In this document: in pieces, positions 43,814 to 50,995 of the stretch
Position numbering within the stretch: position 1 is the first letter of the stretch
Layout of the letters: every line of letters begins with the position of its first letter
Source of the DNA: Ignatzschineria sp. RMDPL8A
GTDB lineage: Bacteria > Pseudomonadota > Gammaproteobacteria > Cardiobacteriales > Wohlfahrtiimonadaceae
NCBI RefSeq assembly: GCF_029815055.1
Contig: NZ_JAPPWA010000002.1
Location: 372,001-436,000 of the forward strand
DNA length: 64,000 nucleotides
Direction of reading: 5' to 3'
Program-made: the position numbers and the translations under genes
Notes under the pieces: generated by a model
Told to the model about the DNA's origin: nothing
Databases searched by the model: none
Seen by the model: the letters and a program-made list of their open reading frames with translations, nothing else

Positions 43814-45292
43814 ATGTTTGATTTATTTCAGGGATTGGATTTTTCGGTAGCAGTCGTACTCATTTTCTCGATTGGGTTGGTACTCGCATTTGAGTTTGTT
43901 AATGGATTTCACGATACGGCCAATGCGGTCGCAACCGTCATCTACACGAAATCAATGAAGCCACGGATGGCTGTATTTTTATCAGGTATCTTTAACTTCT
44001 TAGGCGTTCTTTTAGGGGGGCTTGGGGTTGCCTACGCGATCGTCAACCTCCTGCCGATGGACCTTTTAGCAAGTGCATCATCGGTGAAAGGCATCGTCAT
44101 GGTCTTTTCATTATTGATATCGGCATTAATTTGGAACTTGGGAACTTGGTATTTCGGGATTCCGGCATCAAGTTCCCATACTTTAATTGGATCCATTTTA
44201 GGGGTGGGTCTTGCAAATGCGCTCATGACCGATCGCTCTATTTTTGTGGGAGTGAACTGGTCAAAAGCGATGGGTGTATTTGAGTCGCTCCTCTTTTCGC
44301 CCATTATCGGGGCGGGGCTTGCGGGTTTATTGCTCCTCTTTTTTCTTAAATGGAAACCGAAAAGTTACATTCACAAAACGCCTTATCAGCGCCACGTGAT
44401 TGAAAAACGCAAACGCCCTCCATTTTGGCCGCGTTTTTGGCTGATCTGTTCAGCGCTCGGCATGAGTTATGCTCATGGACAAAATGATGGGCAGAAAGGG
44501 ATTGGGCTTGTGATGCTGGTGCTCTTTAGTTTAATGCCGGCAAAATTTGTCTTAGATATGAATTCAAGTGCCTTTGAAATTGGGCAAACGCGCGCAGCGG
44601 CGGAGCATATGATTGAGTATTATCATGCCAATCAAAAGACGATCGATTCGATCTTTCCCGCCGGTGAAAAAGAGCAGATTATAAAAGGGGAAGAGCAGCT
44701 TTTCTCCTGTGAAATGTCCGAAGTGGATGTTCACGCAGCAAAATTAATGAATATTTTAGAAGGCGTGCACGATTACGATGCGCTTGATGTGGATCAGCGT
44801 TGGGCGGTGCGTAATGAGGTGATGTGTTTAGCGAGCGTTGCAAAAACGCTTGAGTCTTCAAAAGAGATTCCTGAAAGCTATCGTAAATCGTACCATTCAA
44901 TTGCTCAGGATTTAACGAAAACGACGCAATACGCGCCATTTTGGGTGATTGTTGCGGTGGCGATGGCGTTAGGTTCAGGAACGATGATCGGCTGGCGACG
45001 TGTGGTTGAAACCGTTGGCGGTAAGATCGGTAAAAAAGATATGACCTACGCGCAAGGATTAAGTGCGCAGATTGTATCGGGGGTTGCGATTGCCTCAGCG
45101 AGCCATTTAGGCTTCCCCGTATCAACGACGCACATTCTATCGAGCTCCGTTGCGGGAACGATGGTAGCGAACAAAGCGGGATTACAAAAATCGACGGTGA
45201 AAAATATTTTAATTGCGTGGATTCTAACGCTGCCTGTCTCCACAGGTTTGTCGTTTGGACTCTACTATTTAGGAACCGCATTGTTTGTATGA
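43814..45292 (+). CDS. pit: PiT-family inorganic phosphate transporter
   Basis: A 492-residue phosphate/H+ symporter. The two PiT signatures are present: GFHDTANAVATVIYTKS (about 32-48) in the N-terminal half and SYAHGQNDGQKGIGL in the second, each close to GxPxSSSH-type motifs (FGIPASSSHTLIGSILG, GFPVSTTHILSSSVAG). About ten membrane segments flank a cytoplasmic loop (about 245-375), as in E. coli PitA. ATG 43814 follows an in-frame TTG. Its stop codon overlaps the next start (ATGA), so it is coupled to tsaC. Confidence 0.92.
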   Translation: MFDLFQGLDFSVAVVLIFSIGLVLAFEFVNGFHDTANAVATVIYTKSMKPRMAVFLSGIFNFLGVLLGGLGVAYAIVNLLPMDLLASASSVKGIVMVFSLLISALIWNLGTWYFGIPASSSHTLIGSILGVGLANALMTDRSIFVGVNWSKAMGVFESLLFSPIIGAGLAGLLLLFFLKWKPKSYIHKTPYQRHVIEKRKRPPFWPRFWLICSALGMSYAHGQNDGQKGIGLVMLVLFSLMPAKFVLDMNSSAFEIGQTRAAAEHMIEYYHANQKTIDSIFPAGEKEQIIKGEEQLFSCEMSEVDVHAAKLMNILEGVHDYDALDVDQRWAVRNEVMCLASVAKTLESSKEIPESYRKSYHSIAQDLTKTTQYAPFWVIVAVAMALGSGTMIGWRRVVETVGGKIGKKDMTYAQGLSAQIVSGVAIASASHLGFPVSTTHILSSSVAGTMVANKAGLQKSTVKNILIAWILTLPVSTGLSFGLYYLGTALFV

Positions 45293-45843
45293 TGTTAGAT
45301 TTAGATGAAGCAGCCGCTGCGCTTAAAGCAGGGCAGATTATTGCGCACCCCACGGAAGGGGTGTTTGGATTGGCGGCCGATGCGGCAAATGAAGCTGCGG
45401 TCCGCGCCCTTTTGGATCTTAAAAAGCGTCCAGAAGAGAAGGGATTCATCGTTATGGCGGATTCGCTTACGCGAATTAAACCGTGGTTAAAGCCATTATC
45501 CGAGGATGAAGAGGCAAAAATTATGAATGCAACCGAGGGCGATTATCGCTATACCTGGATTGTTCCGATTTCGGAGCAGTGTCCACGGTATCTTTCGGGG
45601 CAATTTGAATCGCTTGCGATCCGTATCACAAGCCATCCACTTGCGCATTCATTATGTGAGCGTTTCGGCGGGGCTATTGTCTCAACGAGCGCCAATATTA
45701 GTCGTGAAGCACCGCTTAAGAGTGCGGAGGCGATTGTTGATGTATTTAAGAGTGATATTGCGGGTGTTTTAGCGGGCAGCGTTGGAACATTGAGCCGTTC
45801 AACGCGTATCGACGACCTGAAAACCGGTCAACGAATTCGTTAA
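45289..45843 (+). CDS. tsaC: L-threonylcarbamoyladenylate synthase TsaC
   Basis: A 184-residue YrdC-fold enzyme that makes threonylcarbamoyl-AMP for the t6A37 modification of ANN-decoding tRNAs. Features are IAHPTEGVFGLAADA near the N-terminus, the KKRPEEKGFIVMADS nucleotide-binding segment, TWIVPIS, IAIRIT-like LAIRITSHPLA and IVSTSANISREAP. The start at ATG 45289 overlaps the pit stop codon by 4 nt; the earlier frame lies wholly inside pit. Confidence 0.92.
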   Translation: MMLDLDEAAAALKAGQIIAHPTEGVFGLAADAANEAAVRALLDLKKRPEEKGFIVMADSLTRIKPWLKPLSEDEEAKIMNATEGDYRYTWIVPISEQCPRYLSGQFESLAIRITSHPLAHSLCERFGGAIVSTSANISREAPLKSAEAIVDVFKSDIAGVLAGSVGTLSRSTRIDDLKTGQRIR

Positions 45844-45880
45844 TCACCCCGTTTAGAAAAGGTAGAGAGGTAAAATTTTT

Positions 45881-46375
45881 ATGATTGAGATTCCAGATAT
45901 GGACCTTGCGTGTATCGCGCCCAATGCAAAAGAGATCACGATGAAGTATTACGGTGGTCAAGAGCGTAAGGTGTACGTTGTAGACGAAGAGGTTCCTTAT
46001 CCTACAGGCCGTTTGATTGTGTCGCGCACCAATCCAGAAGGGGTGATCACACAAGCGAACAAGGCATTCGTAGATATCTCAGGCTATGAGCGAGATGAAT
46101 TAATTGGCATGCCACACTGTGTGCTTCGCCACCCCGATGTACCGGCCGCGATCTTTAAAGATATGTGGGATCACATCAAGGCCAATAAACCTTGGTACGG
46201 TTACGTCAAAAACTTATGTAAAGATGGTCGTTACTACTGGGTATATGCGTCCGTGAATGCAACCTATGTTGATGGCGAGCTAAAGGCGGTCACCTCTGTG
46301 CGCCGTAAACCATCGCGTGAAAAAGTGGAAGAGACAATTGAACTGATTAAGCGTTTAAATGCTGAGAATGCATAA
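45881..46375 (+). CDS. Stand-alone Aer-type PAS protein (copy 1)
   Basis: A 164-residue protein made almost entirely of one PAS domain (about 40-140) of the Aer type: ITQANKAFVDISGYERDELIG (56-76), RHPDVPAAIFKDMW (83-96), KPWYGYVKNLCKDGRYYWVYA (103-123) and VTSVRRKP. In Aer this domain binds FAD and senses redox or oxygen state. There is no chemoreceptor, kinase or cyclase domain and no membrane segment, so it must act on a partner. The conserved lead-in KVYVVDEEVPYPTGRLIVSRT is shared with the next gene. Confidence 0.88.
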   Translation: MIEIPDMDLACIAPNAKEITMKYYGGQERKVYVVDEEVPYPTGRLIVSRTNPEGVITQANKAFVDISGYERDELIGMPHCVLRHPDVPAAIFKDMWDHIKANKPWYGYVKNLCKDGRYYWVYASVNATYVDGELKAVTSVRRKPSREKVEETIELIKRLNAENA

Positions 46376-46500
46376 CTAAATTTAACGCTTTATTGATCTT
46401 AATTGAACTCCTCTGAAATATTAATTGGCTATGTTTCATTCAGATTATAGTCGTGATACACTAAATTTTATTCAACATATTCGATAGATAGGATGAAGAT

Positions 46501-47019
46501 ATGAGTGAGAATAAAAAAATGTTGCCCGATATGGAAATCACAGACCTACCCGAGGGCGCTGAGTATGAAGAGATGGAATTGACGTATTATGATGGGGATG
46601 CCCGTCGTATCTATGTTGTCGATGAGGAAGTTCCTTATCCTGACGGCCGTTTAATCGTCTCCCGTACTGATCTTTCCGGTAGAATCACGCATGCCAATAA
46701 AGCATTCGTGGATATGTCTGCGTATTCTGAAGAAGAACTTGTTGGCTCTGCTCACTCAATCTTGCGTCACCCCGACGTTCCCGGTGTTATCTTTAAACAG
46801 ATGTGGGATACCATCTCAAGCGGTAAACCTTGGTACGGATATGTAAAAAATCTCCGTAAAGATGGTCGTTATTATTGGGTATATGCATCGGTAAATCCAT
46901 GTTTTATTGATGGAAAACTCTCGGCATATACGTCGGTTCGCCGTAAGCCAGCGCGAGATAAAGTGGAAGAGACCTTAGACTTGATTGGTAAAATCCATTC
47001 AGGGGAAGTTGTTTTATAG
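46501..47019 (+). CDS. Stand-alone Aer-type PAS protein (copy 2)
   Basis: A 172-residue paralogue of the preceding gene, alike over most of its length: RIYVVDEEVPYPDGRLIVSRT (37-57), ANKAFVDMSAY, RHPDVPGVIFKQMW (89-102), KPWYGYVKNLRKDGRYYWVYA and TSVRRKPARDKVEETLDL. The first 25 residues are acidic and differ from copy 1. The RHPD motif linked to flavin binding in Aer is kept in both. A gap of 125 bp with AT-rich sequence separates the two, so copy 2 may have its own promoter. Confidence 0.88.
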   Translation: MSENKKMLPDMEITDLPEGAEYEEMELTYYDGDARRIYVVDEEVPYPDGRLIVSRTDLSGRITHANKAFVDMSAYSEEELVGSAHSILRHPDVPGVIFKQMWDTISSGKPWYGYVKNLRKDGRYYWVYASVNPCFIDGKLSAYTSVRRKPARDKVEETLDLIGKIHSGEVVL

Positions 47020-47065
47020 GGTTTGTTTTATAAACGATAAACAACCGTTCAACCAGATTGATGAG

Positions 47066-47103
47066 ATGCCTGAGTATTGAAAAATGCTCAGGTATTTTTT
47101 TGT
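47066..47103 (+). terminator. Terminator after the PAS genes
   Basis: CCTGAG (47069-47074) pairs with CTCAGG (47087-47092), followed by a T tract. Confidence 0.75.
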
Positions 47104-47173
47104 TCCATAAAATGACTCATGAAACTAGGAAAAAGAAGAGAAAACTAGGGGGGGGATAGATAATGACGGGCAA

Positions 47174-47210
47174 TAAAAAACCCCAGAACAAATTACTTTG
47201 TTTGGGGCTT
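47174..47210 (-). terminator. Terminator of rpsT
   Basis: On the minus strand the arms CCCCAAACAAA and TTTGTTCTGGGG pair with one bulge and are followed by six T. Confidence 0.82.
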
Positions 47211-47250
47211 TGAAACGTGTGTTGTTTCGCGTCTAGCGTCTTACAACAAA

Positions 47251-47514
47251 TTAAGCGATTGCTTTAATTTGTGCATTTAAACGGCTAACGAGACGAGCTA
47301 CTTTGTTCTTGTGGATAAGGCCACGTTTAACAGAACGGTCAAGCGCGCTTTGAGCTTGAACGAGTGCTTTGTTCGCAGCTTCTTTATCATTGCTGTTAAT
47401 TGCTTTGATAGTTTTTTTAACGTAGGTTCTTGTCATTGAGCGGTATGATGCGTTTGCCGCGTGGCTTTTAACCGCTTGACGAACTCGTTTTCTTGCTTGT
47501 GCTGTATTTGCCAA
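47251..47514 (-). CDS. rpsT: 30S ribosomal protein S20
   Basis: Ribosomal protein S20 of 87 residues, starting MANTAQARKRVRQ and rich in K, R and A. The start codon is TTG with GGAG upstream; E. coli rpsT also uses UUG, and the weak start is part of its autogenous translational control, so the same may hold here. It is monocistronic with its own terminator. Confidence 0.97.
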   Translation of the reverse strand: MANTAQARKRVRQAVKSHAANASYRSMTRTYVKKTIKAINSNDKEAANKALVQAQSALDRSVKRGLIHKNKVARLVSRLNAQIKAIA

Positions 47515-47686
47515 GGTAATACTCCAGTAATAAATCTAATTAAGTTAATGCGTACAGTCTAGGCTGTCGTCATGAATAAAATTCAACTAATCTCATATGA
47601 TCAACTTTTTTTTAAGATTTGTCAATACTTATTCAAAAGTCAATCGTTTAATCTGTAGCTAGTTCGGTTTGAAAGGTTGCACTATT

Positions 47687-48577
47687 TTACACCAATTGTG
47701 CGATAAGGTCATCTCGATTTCCAGGAAGAAGGTCAATTAATGGAATTTCGATCATGGTGTAAGCGCCGGGCGCTTGTTTCGTTGCTGCTCGAGCTGATGA
47801 AACAAGGATCTGTGCGGTGAGTGCTGGGTTATTAACGCGCATATCAAATTCAAAGAGCTGATTTTGCGTTTTTCCAGAAACTCCTTTACGCACGATATTG
47901 ACGCCGTGGCCGGCATCTTTAAGCTCGTCGACGTTCTCCACTTCTTTAATAATGCACTCATCATTTTTGAAGTAATCATCATTTAAGATAGTGGTTTTGA
48001 TGCTCTCGAAGCTCGCGCCCTCTTCCACTTCAATATAGACAAGGCGACGATGAACGCCGGTGCCGGTCGGAATGGTGATTGAAAGCGCATCTTTGACCCC
48101 TTCAAATGATTTGACCGCCGTTGAATGCCCCATACTCATGCCAGGGCCAAAGTTGGTATAGGTGATGCCTTTCGGTGCTGCGGCTAAAAAGATCGCGCGT
48201 AAAATGGAGTCGGTACCCGGGTCCCAACCAGCGGAGATTACCGCGCTCACGTTATGGGCTTTCGCGACCGTTTCAAGCTCGCGGCGAAGGCCTGCGATAT
48301 TGCTATGAATATCAAAACTATCAACGGTATTAATGCCAAGGGCGAGCATCTCTTTAGCGTATGCGGGAATATGGCGGCTCGGTACGCATAAAATGGCCAC
48401 ATCCACTTTTGGCAGATCGCGAATATCGGTAACGATCGGGTAATTTAATCCCTCGATCGGCGTTGCGGTACGGCGGACAATCCCCGCCACAGTGAAATCA
48501 GAACTGGCTTCGAGTGCGTCGATAACGTAACGGCCAATGTTACCAAAACCGACGACAGCAGCATGAATCGTGCTCAT
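47687..48577 (-). CDS. ddh: meso-Diaminopimelate dehydrogenase
   Basis: A 296-residue NADP-dependent oxidoreductase that converts tetrahydrodipicolinate directly to meso-diaminopimelate, a one-step bypass in the lysine/peptidoglycan pathway. The nucleotide loop is VVGFGNIGRYV (8-18), with IVRRTATP after the second strand, ILCVPS, SAGWDPGTDSILRAIF and NFGPGMSMGHSTAVK. The last two are characteristic of the family. The length is nearer to the shorter (type II) enzymes than to that of Corynebacterium. ATG 48577 has AAAGGAG. It starts 31 bp after metN ends, so the two form an operon. Confidence 0.87.
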   Translation of the reverse strand: MSTIHAAVVGFGNIGRYVIDALEASSDFTVAGIVRRTATPIEGLNYPIVTDIRDLPKVDVAILCVPSRHIPAYAKEMLALGINTVDSFDIHSNIAGLRRELETVAKAHNVSAVISAGWDPGTDSILRAIFLAAAPKGITYTNFGPGMSMGHSTAVKSFEGVKDALSITIPTGTGVHRRLVYIEVEEGASFESIKTTILNDDYFKNDECIIKEVENVDELKDAGHGVNIVRKGVSGKTQNQLFEFDMRVNNPALTAQILVSSARAATKQAPGAYTMIEIPLIDLLPGNRDDLIAQLV

Positions 48578-48608
48578 GAAGTCTCCTTTATATAATAGGT
48601 ATTTTAAA

Positions 48609-49625
48609 TTAGAGATGAATCTCAAGGGCGCTAATATCGCGGGCTTCGAACTCTTTTAACACTTGTGCTTTTTTCGCATCATCGCCTTTAATCGAGATCA
48701 CCAGTTGTCCGTAGGGAAGATCACGAATGTGGCTAATATTGCCCGAGAAAATCGAGAAATCGATATCGGTTTTTTTGATGATGTTACTTAAATGAGGCTC
48801 AAAGGTTTCCATCCCCGAATAGGTGATCTGATAGAGGCTCGCCCCTTCAGAAAGCGCTGTTTCAAGATGTTTACGGAGCTCATTTTGTTGCCCTGAATCG
48901 AGAATGAAATCGCGGGTAACCGGATGTTTTGGATGAAGGAAAATCTCTTCCACCGGGCCTTCTTCCACAATTTGGCTATCGTGAATCACCGCAACTTTAT
49001 GGCAGATGCTCTTAATCACATCCATCTCGTGAGTAATTAAGACGATGGTGAGCCCGAGCTTTTTATTGATGTCCGTTAAGAGCGCTAAAATTGATTGCGT
49101 GGTTTGCGGGTCAAGGGCTGAGGTTGCCTCGTCACAAAGAAGGACTTTTGGCGAATTGGCGATGGCGCGCGCAATCCCGACACGCTGTTTTTGCCCACCT
49201 GAAAGTTGCGCGGGATATTTATGGGCGTGCTCGGTGAGTCCGATCAGTTCTAAAAGCTCATTGACGCGCTGATTAATCTCGCTAGAGGTGAGTTTTTGCA
49301 GGCGAAGCGGGAAGGCAATGTTATTAAAAATCGTTTGGCTTGAGAGCAGATTAAAATGTTGGAAAATCATCCCAATGCCACGGCGCGCCAGCATCAACTC
49401 TTTCGATGAGAGCTGAGTAATGTCGGTATCGTCGAGCATAACTTGCCCTTTGTCGGGGCGTTCAAGCAGATTGAGACAGCGAATTAACGTACTTTTCCCC
49501 GCGCCTGAATGCCCAATAATGCCGTAGATCTCCCCTTTAGGGATATCGAGTGAAATGTTTGACAGCGCGGTGATCGTCTGATCGCCCGAGGGGTATGATT
49601 TATATAAATTCTTAATCTGAATCAT
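48609..49625 (-). CDS. metN: Methionine importer ATP-binding protein MetN
   Basis: ABC transporter ATPase of 338 residues with the MetN layout: nucleotide-binding domain (about 1-240) with Walker A GHSGAGKST (38-46), signature LSGGQKQR, Walker B VLLCDEATSAL, H-loop THEMD, and a C-terminal NIL domain (about 255-338) that senses methionine. The usual partners metI (permease) and metQ (binding protein) are not adjacent on either side; instead ddh follows. ATG 49625 is chosen, with TAGGACG upstream; the frame upstream to 49700 is not conserved-looking. Confidence 0.9.
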   Translation of the reverse strand: MIQIKNLYKSYPSGDQTITALSNISLDIPKGEIYGIIGHSGAGKSTLIRCLNLLERPDKGQVMLDDTDITQLSSKELMLARRGIGMIFQHFNLLSSQTIFNNIAFPLRLQKLTSSEINQRVNELLELIGLTEHAHKYPAQLSGGQKQRVGIARAIANSPKVLLCDEATSALDPQTTQSILALLTDINKKLGLTIVLITHEMDVIKSICHKVAVIHDSQIVEEGPVEEIFLHPKHPVTRDFILDSGQQNELRKHLETALSEGASLYQITYSGMETFEPHLSNIIKKTDIDFSIFSGNISHIRDLPYGQLVISIKGDDAKKAQVLKEFEARDISALEIHL

Positions 49626-50219
49626 GATGCGTCCTAAAACGATGTGCGGACGATTGATGCGCTCGCTCCCCGGTAAATCGGATCGATTTTGAGAATTCAA
49701 TCAGTGGGCGTAGAGCGATATCGTCGCGCAGGTGGGATTAATTTTAATAATCTAGAAACAATACCAAATTATACACAAGTTGCGTAGTCTATTTAGGGGA
49801 ATTGTTGGTCTTATAAAGCCACTTTTTTGTAAAAGTACGTATGGCGATTTTATAAAATTGGTATAAATAGAAGCCAAATGCGTAGCCAAAAGGGAGCATA
49901 AAGAGACGAAAAACTGGCTAAATATTTATCGATTTTCTGCTCGTTTTGGGAATAATCTATCTTTCCGTTAAGTTAATTTAAGGTCGTAATAACGCGGTAA
50001 AATCCCCTCTGTATGCTGGGTTTTTCTATCGCCCAGAATGATGCTATGTTAAATAGTGTTAAAAACTCAGACACTTAAAGGTTAGTCTTTGGCTACGAGT
50101 TAATGTAAAATGGAGCGTGGATTATTTCACGGTGTGCTTTACCCAAGTGCCGCGTGAATTTATTTGGCTGATCGGTGTGGCGATAGGCTGAAACGTAATC
50201 AGATAAAAGAAGGAAGATT
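49626..50219. other. Intergenic region between metN and the DUF1090 gene
   Basis: A gap of 594 bp with no convincing gene. On the minus strand a TATAAT (near 49768-49773) could serve metN, without a clear -35. No MetJ box repeat was found. On the plus strand an inverted repeat (TTCACG / CGTGAA, about 50127-50158) lies in the leader of the DUF1090 gene. Nothing else is recognisable. Confidence 0.4.
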
Positions 50220-50690
50220 ATGACCCTAAAAAGAACGATAATCGTCGGCACATTGTGCGGATTCGCCACGTTAAGTCAAATATCATGGGCCGATTGTGCC
50301 CACAAAGAAGCGAACCTTTTAAGGCAGCTTGAGTACGCAAAAAAATATAATAATCAAGAGCGTATTCGGGGACTTGAAATTGCGCTCAATAAAACGCGCC
50401 GTTATTGCAATGATGGGCGTACCCATCATTATCAAACTGATCGATCGGATACTGATCTAAACGAGACCGAAGCCACGTCATTAAACGGACAGGTTGATCG
50501 AATCGAATCGTTACAAAAACGAGTCTTTGAGCAAAAACGCGATCTCATTGACGCTGAGTATGAGCTCGAAAAAGCCCGTCTTAGCGGAAAAGCAGAATCG
50601 ATCGCGAAAAAAGAGCTTAAACTCAATAAAGAGAAAGCCATTTTAGAGCTCTACGAAACCGAGCTCGCAGAGCTTTTGAAGAAAAATTAA
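50220..50690 (+). CDS. DUF1090 (YqjC-like) periplasmic protein
   Basis: A 156-residue exported protein. After a signal peptide of about 24 residues comes the DUF1090 pattern: DCAHKEANLLRQLEYAKKYNNQERIRGLEIALNKTRRYC with two cysteines that probably pair. The C-terminal half is a long charged helix (about 85-155) likely to form a coiled coil. Function is not known; E. coli YqjC is a small periplasmic relative. AAGGAAG precedes the ATG. Confidence 0.83.
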   Translation: MTLKRTIIVGTLCGFATLSQISWADCAHKEANLLRQLEYAKKYNNQERIRGLEIALNKTRRYCNDGRTHHYQTDRSDTDLNETEATSLNGQVDRIESLQKRVFEQKRDLIDAEYELEKARLSGKAESIAKKELKLNKEKAILELYETELAELLKKN

Positions 50691-50695
50691 GAGGA

Positions 50696-50720
50696 TAAAA
50701 GCGCATTGTGCGCTTTTTTT
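50696..50720 (+). terminator. Terminator after the DUF1090 gene
   Basis: AAAAGCGCA pairs with TGCGCTTTT across a 3-nt loop, followed by T. Confidence 0.82.
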
Positions 50721-50995
50721 ATAGAAAGCAAGCCCCATTGTGGGATGATCGATTGTGCTTTTTATTGTGTCTTTGACGTATATTGCGCAATAAAAATAGA
50801 CGATACACCCAAATGGAATCATTTTTCGAACGCTCCTCGTTGCGTTATAGGGCGAACATCGGCATTGTCACAGGTGTGATCATGAAAAACAGCGAGATAA
50901 ATACTATTAATCAGTTTCGCTTGGAAGTTCGGTATAATGCAGGGGAATCGAGAAATTAAATTCGAAAAATTGTAGACAAGTTGAGGAAAAAGATT

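Noticed and set aside
44679-45449. Long minus-strand frame opposite pit and tsaC
   Set aside because: It is the shadow of two well-supported genes and has no ribosome binding site or recognisable domain.
49640-49800. MetJ operator or SAM riboswitch upstream of metN
   Set aside because: No AGACGTCT-like repeats and no SAM aptamer motifs were found.
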